From Leclercia sp. LSNIH1 (GTDB lineage Bacteria; Pseudomonadota; Gammaproteobacteria; Enterobacterales; Enterobacteriaceae), in the NCBI RefSeq assembly GCF_002902985.1, contig NZ_CP026167.1, forward strand, positions 4,464,001-4,528,000: a stretch of DNA of 64,000 nucleotides, read 5' to 3'. The translations under genes were made by a program, and so were the position numbers. Every line of letters starts with the position of its first letter. Within the stretch, counting starts at the first letter, position 1. The notes below the pieces were generated by a model that saw only the letters and a program-made list of their open reading frames with translations, was not told where the DNA came from and made no database searches. Positions 46,841 through 58,798 of the stretch are shown in pieces.

Positions 46841-47592
46841 GGCTTTACGTCCTCCTGTTTCGGGGCATCGCTTTTCGGCTCTGTCGCATCACCCTCGGTG
46901 CCGGCGGGCGACGCGGCACTCTTCGGCGCGTCCGGCAGATAGTTACTGACCGGCTTACGGGTGGAGAGCTGCCGTTCAATATCGGTCAGGTTTTCCAGCT
47001 TGCGGGTTGTGGTGTCCAGCTGCGCCCGCAGGTATTGCTGCTGCTGGCGCAGGGTATCCAGTTCACCGTCGGTGGTCTGCTGCAGCTTACCGTAGCGGAA
47101 ACGCTCCTCTGCCAGCTGCAGTTGCAGCACCTGACCGTGTCGCCACAGCTGATACAGCGGGCGCACCTGGGCCGGGATCTGCGGGCTCAGCGCATCCAGC
47201 CGGGTGGTCAACTGGCGTCGCTCCACGGGATTAATTTTGGCATTGGCCAGCAGGATCCCGCGCTTAAAACTCTCCTGCCAGGTATCATCGTCCCATCCCC
47301 TCGCCTCTGCCCGCGCGGCGGCGGGTGAGAGGCGATCTGCGCAGTCCATGCCGCGCAGCCAGTAAAGCGGGTTGCTGTCGGTCTCCTGACCATGCAGCTG
47401 CCAGATATTATTGCAGTCGGTAGACAGGAAGTCCGCCAGCTGATGCTCAGGCAATTTTTCACCCTGCTTGTCGCTGATGGCACTGGTCGGCGTACTGGTG
47501 ACGCACCCGGCCAGCAGCAGGCAGGGAAGGCTCAGAAAGAGAGAGTGACCGGAAAATACCGCGTTAATGGCGCGGGAAAAGACGTGTGACAT
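46837..47592 (-). CDS. qseG: Outer-membrane lipoprotein QseG
   Basis: QseG is a lipoprotein encoded between the sensor glrK and the regulator glrR. In E. coli it modulates the kinase. The product has a type II signal peptide ending LLAGC, giving Cys30 if translation starts at MSHVFSRA (47592, 251 residues) or Cys37 from the alternative ATG at 47613 that overlaps the glrK stop. I prefer the shorter signal peptide but the ribosome sites do not settle it. A coiled-coil region (LQLAEERFRYGKLQQTTDGELDTLRQQQQ) and a Pro/Glu/Ala-rich tail follow. The N-terminal third is more diverged from E. coli than the rest. Confidence 0.9.
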   Translation of the reverse strand: MSHVFSRAINAVFSGHSLFLSLPCLLLAGCVTSTPTSAISDKQGEKLPEHQLADFLSTDCNNIWQLHGQETDSNPLYWLRGMDCADRLSPAAARAEARGWDDDTWQESFKRGILLANAKINPVERRQLTTRLDALSPQIPAQVRPLYQLWRHGQVLQLQLAEERFRYGKLQQTTDGELDTLRQQQQYLRAQLDTTTRKLENLTDIERQLSTRKPVSNYLPDAPKSAASPAGTEGDATEPKSDAPKQEDVKP

Positions 47593-47609
47593 ACTCACCA
47601 GATTTAGAT

Positions 47610-49043
47610 TCATTTTAGTCGTTTTTCCGACTCAAGCGGCAGTTCGATGCGAAAACAGACATCGGTACGGTCGTCAGTGACAAGGTTAAGCTCTCCATGC
47701 ATACGACGAATACAGTCGCGTGCGATACTCAGCCCCAGGCCGCTTCCCTTCACCGCCCCTTTTCGTTGATGGCTACCCTGATAAAAGGGTTCAAAGATCA
47801 TCGCTTTTTCATCGTCGGGGATCGGGCTTCCGGTGTTGGCGACATCGATACAGACTCGCGAGCCGCGCGTAAAACTGCGAACATAAATGGTACCGGATTC
47901 AATACCATAGTGCACCGCATTGGAATAAAGATTATCCAGCACGCTCATCAGCAGCATCGGCTCGGCTAAACAGGCGGGTGTCGCCAGCGCCAGTTCAGTA
48001 TGCATCATTTTAGCGCGAGCAGGCAGGCTGTGAGCAGACAGCACCATATCCACCAGCGGTGCGAGCTCTACGCGCTCAAGCTCCGGGATGCCGTCGGCCA
48101 GTTTACGGTTGTAGTCGAGCAGCTGTTCAATCAGCTTTTGCAGGTTGCGGCTGCTGGCATCAAGGATCTCGACAATCTCTCTTTGCTCCGGGGTCAGCGA
48201 CCCGGCAACCTCATCGGCCAGCAGTTCGGTGCCCTCACGCATGCTGGCAAGGGGCGTTTTCAGTTCGTGGGAAATATGGCGTAAAAACTGGTGACGTTGG
48301 GATTCGAGCCATGACAGCCGCTCCGACAGCCAGATGATACGTTGTCCGACCGAACGCAGCTCGCGCGGGCCGGTAAAGGCCACGGTATTGCCCAGCGAGC
48401 GCCCCTCCCCCAGCCGGTTGATCATCCGCTCAATGCCCTTAACCGGGCCGATGATCATCCGGGTGAAGAGCACCACTAACAGCAGGCTGAGCAGAAAAAG
48501 GACCAGCGCCTGCCAGCCAAAGAACTGGCCGCGCTCGGCAATCTCCTGCTGGAGCTGTTGCCCGCGGGAGAAGATCACCGACCGGGTCGCCTGAACCATC
48601 TCGGTATTGGCATTCGCAAAGGCCTCCAGTCGCATAGCGGCCTGGGCATCAGGCCCGCTGTTAATGCACTGCAGCTGGGACAGAGCGTTAAGATCCTGGC
48701 GCAACGTTTGATAGAGCTTATCGTCGGGCAGTACACCGGCATGGGCGTCGAGCATATCGCTGTAGCGCTTACGCTGATCCTGGTACACCCGGGCCAGCGT
48801 TCTGTCGTCGAGGACGCAATACTGCCGGTAGCTGCGCTCCATCTCCAGGGCGGCATTGGTCATCGCCTCGCTGCGGCGGGCATCAATCAGGGTGGTTCTG
48901 TTGGTCAGCGCCGCCTGCGCGCTGAGCGCGTTCAGGCTCTGCCACGCCTGCCATGCCAGCACCAGCAAAGGCAGCAGGATCAGCAGGAAGGCCATCATGA
49001 CTAACTGTCGTAAGGAGCGAGGGAAAACTGGCCAGCGTTTCAA
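47610..49043 (-). CDS. glrK: Sensor histidine kinase GlrK
   Basis: GlrK (QseE) is the membrane kinase partner of GlrR. The 477-residue product has transmembrane segments at about 12-33 and 175-197 flanking a helical periplasmic domain. A HAMP-like linker follows, then the phospho-acceptor His259 in FLRHISHELKTPLASMREG. The ATPase domain has N-box LDNLYSNAVHYG and GSGLGLSIARDCIRRM. It is the first gene of glrK-qseG-glrR and lies 60 bases downstream of the GlmY terminator. Confidence 0.97.
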   Translation of the reverse strand: MKRWPVFPRSLRQLVMMAFLLILLPLLVLAWQAWQSLNALSAQAALTNRTTLIDARRSEAMTNAALEMERSYRQYCVLDDRTLARVYQDQRKRYSDMLDAHAGVLPDDKLYQTLRQDLNALSQLQCINSGPDAQAAMRLEAFANANTEMVQATRSVIFSRGQQLQQEIAERGQFFGWQALVLFLLSLLLVVLFTRMIIGPVKGIERMINRLGEGRSLGNTVAFTGPRELRSVGQRIIWLSERLSWLESQRHQFLRHISHELKTPLASMREGTELLADEVAGSLTPEQREIVEILDASSRNLQKLIEQLLDYNRKLADGIPELERVELAPLVDMVLSAHSLPARAKMMHTELALATPACLAEPMLLMSVLDNLYSNAVHYGIESGTIYVRSFTRGSRVCIDVANTGSPIPDDEKAMIFEPFYQGSHQRKGAVKGSGLGLSIARDCIRRMHGELNLVTDDRTDVCFRIELPLESEKRLK

Positions 49044-49103
49044 CGCATTACTCTCTGTCGCGAGGGGGTAAGGGGATGCTAGCCGGACATGCGTTCAGAT
49101 ACA

Positions 49104-49288
49104 ACAAAGCCGGGTTAAAAACCCGGCTTTGTTGCGGAATGAGGCGGTGCCTAACTCGACGTTTCGCCCTGGGTCTGATAAAGCAACGCTATGATCAGTA
49201 GTTGGACGGCAGGCACCTTTTTGTGCGTCATTCGAAGTTTATGTAGCACGTCCCGAAGGGGCTGACATAAGAAGGTGAATGAGCCACT
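49104..49288 (-). ncRNA. glmY: Small regulatory RNA GlmY
   Basis: GlmY protects GlmZ from RapZ-guided RNase E cleavage and so raises GlmS synthesis. On the minus strand the RNA starts AGTGGCTCATTCACC at 49288, the known GlmY 5' end, and contains the conserved hairpins (CAGCCCCTTCGGGACGTGCT, GGTGCCTGCCGTCC). It ends at a strong terminator, AACAAAGCCGGGT paired with ACCCGGCTTTGTT (49103-49133). The length of about 185 bases fits the E. coli primary transcript of 184. Confidence 0.95.
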
Positions 49289-49299
49289 GGTTACTATTA

Positions 49300-49315
49300 T
49301 GCAACAGATGTGCCA
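49300..49315 (-). promoter_or_regulatory. Sigma-54 promoter of glmY
   Basis: TGGCACATCTGTTGCA on the minus strand matches the -24/-12 consensus TGGCAC-N5-TTGCW exactly. It places the start site 12 bases on, at the first base of GlmY. Confidence 0.92.
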
Positions 49316-49404
49316 AAATGCAAATAAAAATATTAATGTGTTGAAAAATATGAATTTATAGAGTTTTACGTACTTATTCAGCACGTGATGATTTTCAGGG
49401 TATC

Positions 49405-49518
49405 TGTCGCTAATCAGCAACACTCTGGCAGAATCCTTACTACCATTATAAAAATCAAAAACTTAAGTGTCGCCTTTTGGCGACACCGCAGAATGTGAGT
49501 TGTCGCACATTTGCGACA
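49405..49518. promoter_or_regulatory. Three GlrR-type activator sites upstream of glmY
   Basis: TGTCGCTAATCAGCAACA (49405-49422, one mismatch), TGTCGCCTTTTGGCGACA (49468-49485) and TGTCGCACATTTGCGACA (49501-49518) fit TGTC-N10-GACA. They lie about 105-215 bases upstream of the -12 element, the distance expected for enhancer-type activation with DNA looping. Confidence 0.88.
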
Positions 49519-49525
49519 CTGAGGA

Positions 49526-49608
49526 ATTGCCGGGCGGCACTGCCTTTGCCCGGCCTACAAAATTTATCCGGCTTTTGGAGGCCCGGTAAGCGAAGCGCCC
49601 CCGGGCAC
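49526..49608. repeat. REP/BIME pair between glmY region and purL
   Basis: ATTGCCGGGCGGCACTGC followed by CCCGGCCTAC (49526-49558) faces AGGCCCGGTAAGCGAAGCGC followed by CCCCGGGCAC (49579-49608). The pair lies directly after the purL stop. Confidence 0.7.
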
Positions 49609-49620
49609 AACAACGATCTC

Positions 49621-52600
49621 TTAACCTAACTGCTTACGCGCGTTGCGGAAGATACGCATCCACGGGCTGTCCTCGCCCCAGTTTTCCGGGTGCCAGGAGT
49701 TACTGACGGTGCGGAATACGCGCTCAGGGTGCGGCATCATCACCGTGACGCGACCGCTTTCGCTGGTCACCGCGGTGATCCCGTTGGCAGAGCCGTTCGG
49801 GTTTGCCGGGTAGTTTTGCGTTACCTTGCCGAAGTTGTCGACAAAGCGCAGCGCCACCAGACCTTTGCTTTCCAGCTCCGCCAGATGCGCGGCATCACGC
49901 AGTTCAACCTGCCCTTCACCGTGGGAGACAGCGATCGGCATCTGCGATCCCACCATTCCCTGCAGCAGCAGAGACGGGCTCTGGGTCACTTCCACCAGGC
50001 TGAAACGCGCTTCGAAGCGATCGGACTGGTTACGCACAAAGCGCGGCCAGGCTTCGCTGCCCGGGATCAGCTCGCGCAGGTTCGACATCATCTGGCAGCC
50101 GTTACAGACGCCCAGCGCCAGGGTCTGTGGACGGTGGAAGAAGGTTTCGAACTCATCACGGACGCGTTCGTTGAAGAGGATGGATTTTGCCCAGCCCTCG
50201 CCCGCGCCCAGCACGTCACCGTAAGAGAAGCCGCCGCAAGCCACCAGCGCCTGGAAATCAGCCAGACCGGTGCGCCCTGCCAGCAGGTCGCTCATGTGAA
50301 CGTCGATGGCATCGAAGCCTGCACGGTGGAAGGCGGCCGCCATCTCAACGTGGGAGTTCACGCCCTGCTCACGCAGGACAGCTACTTTCGGACGCGCACC
50401 CTTCGCAATGTACGGCGCGGCGATGTCTTCGTTAATGTCGAACGAGAGTTTGACGTTCAGGCCCGGATCGTTGTCGTTGGCTTTCGCCTCGTGCTCCTGA
50501 TCGGCACACGCCGGGTTATCACGCAGACGCTGCATCTGCCAGGTGGTTTCCGCCCACCACATACGCAGCGTGGAGCGGCTTTCGGCAAAGACGGCCTGGC
50601 CGTTGGCGTCGATAACAAAGCGATCCCCGGTCACTGCTTTACCCAGGTAATGGACGCAGTCGCCCAGGCCGTGCTGCGCCAGCAGCGCTTCCACCGCCTC
50701 GCGATCGGCCGCACGCACCTGAATCACCGCACCCAGCTCTTCGTTGAACAGCGCTGCCAGACGATCCTCGCCCAGGCTGGCGATGTTGGCTTCCACGCCG
50801 CAGTGGCCGGTGAAGGCCATTTCCGCCAGGGTGACCAGCAGGCCGCCGTCGGAACGGTCATGGTAGGCCAGCAGTTTGCGTTGGGCCACCAGCGCCTGAA
50901 TAGCGTCGTAGAAGCCCTTCAGCTGCGCCACATCGCGCACGTCTGCCGCTTTGTCACCCAGCTGGCGATAAACCTGCGCCAGCGCGGTGGCACCCAGTGC
51001 GTTATGACCTTTACCCAGGTCAATCAGCAGCAGGGCGTTATCTTCGGTAGAGAGCTGCGGCGTGATGGTGTGACGCACGTCTTCCACGCGGGCAAAGGCG
51101 GTGATCACCAGCGACAGCGGAGAGGTCATCTCGCGCTGCTCGTTACCTTCCTGCCAGCGGGTTTTCATCGACATGGAGTCTTTGCCCACCGGAATGGTCA
51201 GGCCCAGCGCCGGACAGAGCTCTTCACCCACCGCTTTAACCGCTTCGTACAGCCCGGCGTCTTCACCCGGGTGACCGGCTGCGGCCATCCAGTTGGCGGA
51301 GAGCTTGATACGTTTGATGTCGCCAATCTGGGTGGCGGCGATGTTAGTCAGCGCTTCACCTACCGCCAGGCGGCCAGAAGCGGCAAAGTCAAGCAGCGCC
51401 ACCGGGGAGCGTTCGCCCAGCGCCATCGCTTCGCCATAGTAGCTATCGAGGCTGGCGGTAGTGACCGCGCAGTTCGCCACCGGGACCTGCCACGGGCCCA
51501 CCATCTGGTCACGGGCGACCATGCCGGTCACGGTACGGTCACCGATGGTGACAAGGAAGGTTTTCTCCGCCACCGCCGGCAGATGCAGAACGCGGTTTAC
51601 CGCCTCGGCAATCGTCACACCCTGCAGGTCGAGCGCTTTACCGCTCGCTTTGCGGGATTCAACGTCGCGAGTCATTTTCGGCGTTTTACCCAGCAGCACG
51701 TCCAGCGGCAGATCGATCGGCTGGTTGTCGAAATGGGTATCGCTTAAGGAGAGGTGCATCTCTTCGGTGGCCTCACCGATCACTGCATACGGGGCGCGCT
51801 CGCGACGGCAGAGCTCGTCAAACAACGGCAGCTGATCCGGGGCAACGGCCAGCACGTAGCGCTCCTGAGATTCGTTACACCAGATCTCCAGCGGGCTCAT
51901 GCCGGGTTCATCACTCAGGATATCGCGCAGGTTGAAGCGGCCCCCGCGGTTGCCGTCGCTCACCAGCTCCGGCATGGCGTTGGAGAGACCGCCCGCACCC
52001 ACGTCATGAATAAAGAGGATCGGGTTGGCATCGCCCAGCTGCCAGCAGCGGTCGATCACCTCCTGGCAACGGCGCTCCATCTCCGGGTTGTCACGCTGTA
52101 CGGAGGCGAAGTCGAGATCCGCATCAGACTGGCCGGACGCCATTGAGGAGGCGGCCCCGCCACCCAGACCGATATTCATCGCCGGGCCGCCCAGCACGAT
52201 CAGCTTGGCACCCACGACGATCTCGCCCTTCTGCACGTGATCGGCGCGAATGTTGCCGATCCCGCCCGCCAGCATGATCGGCTTATGGTAGCCGCGCAGC
52301 TCTTCGCCGTTGTGGCTGTCCACTTTTTCTTCGTAGGTACGGAAGTAACCGTTCAGTGCCGGACGACCAAATTCGTTGTTAAACGCCGCGCCGCCCAGCG
52401 GGCCGTCGGTCATGATATCCAGCGCGGTAACAATACGCTCTGGTTTGCCAAAATCTTCTTCCCACGGCTGTTCAAAGCCCGGGATGCGCAGGTTGGAGAC
52501 GGAGAAGCCGACCAGACCCGCTTTTGGTTTTGCCCCACGACCGGTTGCGCCTTCGTCACGGATTTCACCGCCGGAGCCGGTGGCGGCACCTGGCCACGGC

Positions 52601-53508
52601 GAAATAGCCGTCGGGTGGTTATGGGTTTCCACCTTCATCAGGATATGCGCCGGCTCCTGATGGAAGTCATAGCGCCCCGCTTCGCGATCGGCGAAGAAGC
52701 GGCCCACCTCGGAACCTTCCATAACTGCGGCGTTGTCTTTGTAGGCAGACAGCACATGATCAGGGGTTTGCTCGAAGGTGTTTTTGATCATTTTGAACAG
52801 CGACTTTGGCTGTTGCTCGCCGTCGATAATCCAGTCGGCGTTGAAAATCTTGTGGCGGCAGTGCTCTGAGTTGGCCTGCGCGAACATATAGAGTTCGATG
52901 TCGTTCGGGTTGCGGTTCAGCTTAATGAACGCGTCCTGCAGGTAGTCAATCTCATCTTCTGCCAGCGCCAGGCCTAAACGCAGGTTGGCGTCAATCAGCG
53001 CCTGACGGCCCTCACCCAGCAGGTCCACGCTCTGCACGGGCGCAGGCTGATGGTGAGAGAAAAGCTGCTGCGCATCGTCGAGAGAGGCGAACACGCTCTC
53101 CATCATGCGGTCGTGCAGTTCTGTTGACACGGCTGACCACTGTTCATCAGTCAGGCTTGCGGCTTCAACGTAATAGGCCACGCCCCGCTCCAGACGATTA
53201 ATCTGGCTCAGACCACAGTTATGGGCGATGTCGGTTGCTTTAGAAGACCAGGGGGAGATGGTACCCGGACGAGGCGTAACCAGCAGAAGTTTACCGTTCG
53301 GGGTATGGCTGCTCAGGCTTGGGCCGTACTTCAACAGGCGCTCAAGCCGGACTAAATCCTCTGACGTTAAGGGAGCATTCAGGTCAGCAAAATGGACATA
53401 CTCAGCGTAAATATTGCTTACCGGAAGGTCGGCCGCCTGAAAACGTGCCAGCAGTTTATTGATACGGAAGGCAGACAGTGCAGGCGAACCACGCAGAATT
53501 TCCATCAT
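49621..53508 (-). CDS. purL: Phosphoribosylformylglycinamidine synthase
   Basis: PurL converts FGAR, glutamine and ATP to FGAM in purine synthesis. The 1295-residue large-form enzyme has the N-terminal PurS-like and linker domains. Two AIRS-type ATP-binding halves follow ([30 protein letters not shown] and [22 protein letters not shown] in the first). The C-terminal glutaminase domain has catalytic Cys in [14 protein letters not shown] and the PHPERVFR triad part. I start at [15 protein letters not shown] (53508) after GAGAG; an open frame extends 42 codons further but passes through the promoter and PurR box. Confidence 0.98.
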   Translation of the reverse strand: MMEILRGSPALSAFRINKLLARFQAADLPVSNIYAEYVHFADLNAPLTSEDLVRLERLLKYGPSLSSHTPNGKLLLVTPRPGTISPWSSKATDIAHNCGLSQINRLERGVAYYVEAASLTDEQWSAVSTELHDRMMESVFASLDDAQQLFSHHQPAPVQSVDLLGEGRQALIDANLRLGLALAEDEIDYLQDAFIKLNRNPNDIELYMFAQANSEHCRHKIFNADWIIDGEQQPKSLFKMIKNTFEQTPDHVLSAYKDNAAVMEGSEVGRFFADREAGRYDFHQEPAHILMKVETHNHPTAISPWPGAATGSGGEIRDEGATGRGAKPKAGLVGFSVSNLRIPGFEQPWEEDFGKPERIVTALDIMTDGPLGGAAFNNEFGRPALNGYFRTYEEKVDSHNGEELRGYHKPIMLAGGIGNIRADHVQKGEIVVGAKLIVLGGPAMNIGLGGGAASSMASGQSDADLDFASVQRDNPEMERRCQEVIDRCWQLGDANPILFIHDVGAGGLSNAMPELVSDGNRGGRFNLRDILSDEPGMSPLEIWCNESQERYVLAVAPDQLPLFDELCRRERAPYAVIGEATEEMHLSLSDTHFDNQPIDLPLDVLLGKTPKMTRDVESRKASGKALDLQGVTIAEAVNRVLHLPAVAEKTFLVTIGDRTVTGMVARDQMVGPWQVPVANCAVTTASLDSYYGEAMALGERSPVALLDFAASGRLAVGEALTNIAATQIGDIKRIKLSANWMAAAGHPGEDAGLYEAVKAVGEELCPALGLTIPVGKDSMSMKTRWQEGNEQREMTSPLSLVITAFARVEDVRHTITPQLSTEDNALLLIDLGKGHNALGATALAQVYRQLGDKAADVRDVAQLKGFYDAIQALVAQRKLLAYHDRSDGGLLVTLAEMAFTGHCGVEANIASLGEDRLAALFNEELGAVIQVRAADREAVEALLAQHGLGDCVHYLGKAVTGDRFVIDANGQAVFAESRSTLRMWWAETTWQMQRLRDNPACADQEHEAKANDNDPGLNVKLSFDINEDIAAPYIAKGARPKVAVLREQGVNSHVEMAAAFHRAGFDAIDVHMSDLLAGRTGLADFQALVACGGFSYGDVLGAGEGWAKSILFNERVRDEFETFFHRPQTLALGVCNGCQMMSNLRELIPGSEAWPRFVRNQSDRFEARFSLVEVTQSPSLLLQGMVGSQMPIAVSHGEGQVELRDAAHLAELESKGLVALRFVDNFGKVTQNYPANPNGSANGITAVTSESGRVTVMMPHPERVFRTVSNSWHPENWGEDSPWMRIFRNARKQLG

Positions 53509-53595
53509 AAGTCTCTCGTCTTCGAAGCGCCGGAGGCGCTTACAGTGTGCGCAAGGGGGGAAAACGGGCGCCATTATAGTGGATCCTGCGCGCCG

Positions 53596-53611
53596 ACGAA
53601 ACCGTTTGCGT
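53596..53611 (-). promoter_or_regulatory. PurR box upstream of purL
   Basis: ACGCAAACGGTTTCGT on the minus strand is a full match to the PurR consensus, about 90 bases before the purL start. Repression by PurR with hypoxanthine or guanine is expected. Confidence 0.88.
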
Positions 53612-53776
53612 CGTAATAAAATCGTCGTCGTCATTTAACCATTGGTGTTGCCTTTCCCGCTAATAAGTTGCCAAGTGGCGCAACTTTACGCAAAATGCCG
53701 CGAAATCTTTGGTAATACTTGTTTTTACTATGGCCAATAAACAACAGAATAATACACAGCGCATAGAATCAACTTA

Positions 53777-55782
<2,006 letters not shown>

Positions 55783-55784
55783 AA

Positions 55785-56420
55785 TCATTCCAGTTGCTGA
55801 AGTTCGCCCAGCGGCGTAACGCGCCAGCGGTGCTGGCAGAAGTAGAGCAGCGGGTTATCCTGTTTGCTGTCGCTGTAGCCGCTGTAGAGCCGCAGTGGGG
55901 TGCCGATTTTCTTCTCCAGCTGTGCCACCTTCTCATGCCCGAGACAGCGCATGGTCAGCACCCAGCCGCCATAGGCGCGGCCAATCTGGGTGGCGATCAG
56001 GTTAACGCGCGGCAGCCAGGGGGTATCAAAGTAGACCTGTTCCACCAGCGACTGCGGCGAGCCGGTGATGAGCCAGATGTCGGCATCGTTGGCGTCCAGG
56101 TAGTTTGTCAGCCGATCCTGCACCACCGGAAAGGCGGTGACATGTTTGCGAAACCAGGTGACAAACTCTTTCTCCAGCTGTTTAAGCCGGGCTTCGCTGT
56201 GGCCGAAGGTACACCCCCACAGCAACAGGCTCATCGGCCAGCGAGCGGCGCGCCCCTTCACCAGCAACACGCCGCCAATGATTGGCAGCAAGGGCAATAC
56301 GAGCAGGGCATTCAGGGGCTGTCGGCGCAGTAAATAGCGCATAAAGGTGCCGAACATATCCTGCTGATGCAGCGTTCCGTCCAGGTCAAAAAAGACAACA
56401 CGACGCTCGTTATTTGCCAA
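55785..56420 (-). CDS. pgpC: Phosphatidylglycerophosphatase C
   Basis: PgpC (YfhB) removes phosphate from phosphatidylglycerophosphate to give phosphatidylglycerol. The 211-residue HAD-family protein has the nucleophile motif VVFFDLDGTL near the N-terminus. It has a hydrophobic membrane segment (NALLVLPLLPIIGGVLL) and later HAD motifs (IWLITGSPQSLVEQVY, YSDSKQDNPLLYFCQHRW). Its start is 3 bases past the stop of the murP-like gene upstream. Confidence 0.94.
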   Translation of the reverse strand: MANNERRVVFFDLDGTLHQQDMFGTFMRYLLRRQPLNALLVLPLLPIIGGVLLVKGRAARWPMSLLLWGCTFGHSEARLKQLEKEFVTWFRKHVTAFPVVQDRLTNYLDANDADIWLITGSPQSLVEQVYFDTPWLPRVNLIATQIGRAYGGWVLTMRCLGHEKVAQLEKKIGTPLRLYSGYSDSKQDNPLLYFCQHRWRVTPLGELQQLE

Positions 56421-56423
56421 ACC

Positions 56424-57776
56424 TTACTCCTCTGGATCGTTAAACCCTAACAGCCAGGTAAACAGGAACCCGGCGATCACCGCTACCAGATAGCCTAACA
56501 GATAGAGCATGACTTTTCCGGTCACGATGGTTAATGCCAGCGGTAATCCGGAAATACCAAAGGTGATGACGGTCGCCACTTTCCAGTAACCGATCAGCGC
56601 CCCACCGACCGCGCCACCCAGACAGGCCCCGATAAACGGCTTGCCGAGCGGGAGGGTGACGCCAAAAATCAGCGGCTCGCCGATGCCCAGCAGCCCGACC
56701 GGCAGCGCCCCTTTGATCACCTTTTTCAGGCGTGCGTTGCGGGTTTTCATCAGCACCGCGATGGCCGCGCCGATCTGTCCGACCCCGGCCATCGCCAGAA
56801 TAGGCAGCAGGGCGTTGTAACCGTGCGCCTGCACCAGCTCAACGTGGATCGGCACCAGCCCCTGATGTAAACCGGTCAGCACCAGCGGCAGGAAGGTACC
56901 CGACAGCACTGCCCCCACCAGGAACCCACCGCGATCGATAGCCCAGGAGGCACCGTGGGCAATGGACTCCGAGATCCAGCCTCCCAGCGGCTGCAGGGCG
57001 ATGATGGCGATACTGCCGGTGATAAGCGTGGTCAACAGCGGGTTGAGGATCAGCTCCAGGGAGCCTGGCAGAACATTACGCAGCTTTTTCTCGAGCCAAC
57101 ACATCAGCACCACCACCAGCAGCACGGCGATCACCCCGCCGCGCCCCGGCTGCAGCGCTTCGCCGAACAGGGTGATCTGCGCCAGCTGCGGGCTGGAGAG
57201 AATACCGGCCATCACCCCGCCTAACGCCTGCGAGCCGCCAAACACTTTGGCGGTATTAACCCCCACCAGAATGTTCATGATGGCAAAGACCGCGCTGCCG
57301 AAAATGCCGAGGATCCCGAGCAGGTTTGGATAGTGGGTCGCAAAATCCCCGACAATGTCCGGGCGTTTGAGGATATTGATAATGCCGGTGATGAGCCCCG
57401 AGGCAATAAAGGCCGGAATGAGCGGAATAAAGACATTCGCCAGCATGCGTAGCGCATCGCTCATCGGGGCTTTATATTTCGCTTTTGCCTGCGCTTTGGT
57501 GCGCTCGGCATCATCAATCACCGCCCCGCCCATCAGGGAGCGCATGGCATCCACTACCTGCGCGGCTTTACCCGGCCCGACGATGAGCTGGTGCTGCTCC
57601 CCCTGCTTTACGTATCCGCTGACGCCAGGCAGTTTTTTCAGGGTGGCCGGATCGAGCTTGTCGTCATCCTGCACTTCCACCCTCACTCGCGTCATACAGT
57701 TTTCCAGACGCCGTATATTTTTTTCTCCGCCGATCCCCGCAAGAATACCGCTGGCGAGCGCTACTGTTTTTTCCAT
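56424..57776 (-). CDS. murP: PTS permease EIIBC, MurP-like
   Basis: This 450-residue permease has an N-terminal EIIB domain with phospho-cysteine Cys27 in ENCMTRVRVEV. A joining segment leads to an EIIC domain from about residue 110 (LITGIINILKRPDIV, LPLVLTGLHQGLVPIHVELVQ, GIGEPLIFGVTLPLGKPFI). There is no EIIA, so phosphate should come from Crr. MurP takes in MurNAc as MurNAc-6-phosphate for the etherase MurQ. Placement 10 bases downstream of murQ supports that role, though the sequence is clearly diverged from E. coli MurP (474 residues) and a related amino sugar is possible. Confidence 0.84.
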   Translation of the reverse strand: MEKTVALASGILAGIGGEKNIRRLENCMTRVRVEVQDDDKLDPATLKKLPGVSGYVKQGEQHQLIVGPGKAAQVVDAMRSLMGGAVIDDAERTKAQAKAKYKAPMSDALRMLANVFIPLIPAFIASGLITGIINILKRPDIVGDFATHYPNLLGILGIFGSAVFAIMNILVGVNTAKVFGGSQALGGVMAGILSSPQLAQITLFGEALQPGRGGVIAVLLVVVLMCWLEKKLRNVLPGSLELILNPLLTTLITGSIAIIALQPLGGWISESIAHGASWAIDRGGFLVGAVLSGTFLPLVLTGLHQGLVPIHVELVQAHGYNALLPILAMAGVGQIGAAIAVLMKTRNARLKKVIKGALPVGLLGIGEPLIFGVTLPLGKPFIGACLGGAVGGALIGYWKVATVITFGISGLPLALTIVTGKVMLYLLGYLVAVIAGFLFTWLLGFNDPEE

Positions 57777-57786
57777 GTACGCCTCT

Positions 57787-58680
57787 TTAGTTTTCTAATG
57801 CCGCACGTAAGAATCCCTGATGCGCGTCAAGCCTGGCGCGCGCCGCAGCGGCATCCAGCCCGCTTAAAATCATCAGAATGGCCGGTTTGACGTCGTACCC
57901 GGTCTGTTTCAGCACCTCTTCCGCCTCTTCGCGGGAGCTCCCTGTGGCTTCGACCACCATGCGACACGCCCGGTCAATGAGCTTCACGTTGGTCGCTTTC
58001 ATGTCCACCATCAGGTTCTGGTAGACCTTACCGAACTTGACCATTGCCCCGGTGGAGATCATATTCAGCACCAGCTTTTGCGCCGTGCCGGATTTCAGGC
58101 GGGTGGAGCCGGTCAGCGCTTCCGGGCCTACCACCGGCGAGATAGCGATCGTCGCCACCTGGGCGATGGGGGAACCGGGATTGCAGGAGATGGCCACGGT
58201 AGTGCAGCCGGTCTGGTTCGCATACTCCAGCCCGCCAATGACGTACGGCGTGCGCCCGGAGGCCGCCAGCCCGACCACCAGATCCTGCGCGGTCAGGTTA
58301 AGCGCTTTGAGATCGTCTTCACCGAGCTGCTTGCTGTCCTCTGCCCCTTCCACCGCTTTCAGCAGCGCTCCCGGCCCACCGGCGATGAGGCCGATCACCA
58401 GGCCATGTGGTACGCCGAAGGTGGGTGGGCACTCTGAAGCATCCAGCACCCCCAGACGCCCGCTGGTGCCCGCCCCCATATAGATAATGCGTCCCCCCGC
58501 TTTCAGCGCATCTGCCGCGGCATCCACCGCTTTCGCCACCTCGGGCAATGTTTCTTTCACTGCCTGCGCGACCAGCGTATCCTGTTGGTTGAAGCGATGA
58601 ACAAGGTCAAGCGTGGAGAGTGCGTCCAGGTCCAGGGTTTGTGGGTTGCGGGATTCTGATACCAGTGAGCCGAGATTCAT
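57787..58680 (-). CDS. murQ: N-acetylmuramic acid 6-phosphate etherase
   Basis: MurQ cleaves the lactyl ether of MurNAc-6-phosphate to give GlcNAc-6-phosphate and D-lactate in cell-wall recycling. The 297-residue product has the SIS fold with [24 protein letters not shown], the catalytic AVEGAEDS segment and the family signature [25 protein letters not shown] start at [15 protein letters not shown] (58680) after GAGGT; a TTG 5 codons earlier is not supported. It leads a two-gene operon with the murP-like permease, divergent from yfhH. Confidence 0.95.
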   Translation of the reverse strand: MNLGSLVSESRNPQTLDLDALSTLDLVHRFNQQDTLVAQAVKETLPEVAKAVDAAADALKAGGRIIYMGAGTSGRLGVLDASECPPTFGVPHGLVIGLIAGGPGALLKAVEGAEDSKQLGEDDLKALNLTAQDLVVGLAASGRTPYVIGGLEYANQTGCTTVAISCNPGSPIAQVATIAISPVVGPEALTGSTRLKSGTAQKLVLNMISTGAMVKFGKVYQNLMVDMKATNVKLIDRACRMVVEATGSSREEAEEVLKQTGYDVKPAILMILSGLDAAAARARLDAHQGFLRAALEN

Positions 58681-58695
58681 TTTTTTGTACCTCAA

Positions 58696-58741
58696 GAATT
58701 TTTAATTCATAATAATCGCATTATCATGGAATATAAAATTC
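58696..58741. promoter_or_regulatory. Paired inverted repeats in the murQ/yfhH gap, candidate YfhH operators
   Basis: GAATTTTTAATTC (58696-58708) is a perfect GAATT/AATTC inverted repeat. GAATATAAAATTC (58729-58741) is an imperfect one whose reverse complement matches the first at 11 of 13 positions. The two are 33 bases apart, centre to centre. Confidence 0.5.
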
Positions 58742-58798
58742 ATTCAGGCGAGCAGAATTCGCATTTGCTGCAGTCATCACATTTCGCCAGGAGTCCCT

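Noticed and set aside
49690..51747. A 685-codon open frame antisense to purL
   Set aside because: purL is certain on the other strand. The antisense frame has no recognisable domain, is rich in His/Arg/Gln as mirror frames of GC-rich genes are, and has no ribosome site.
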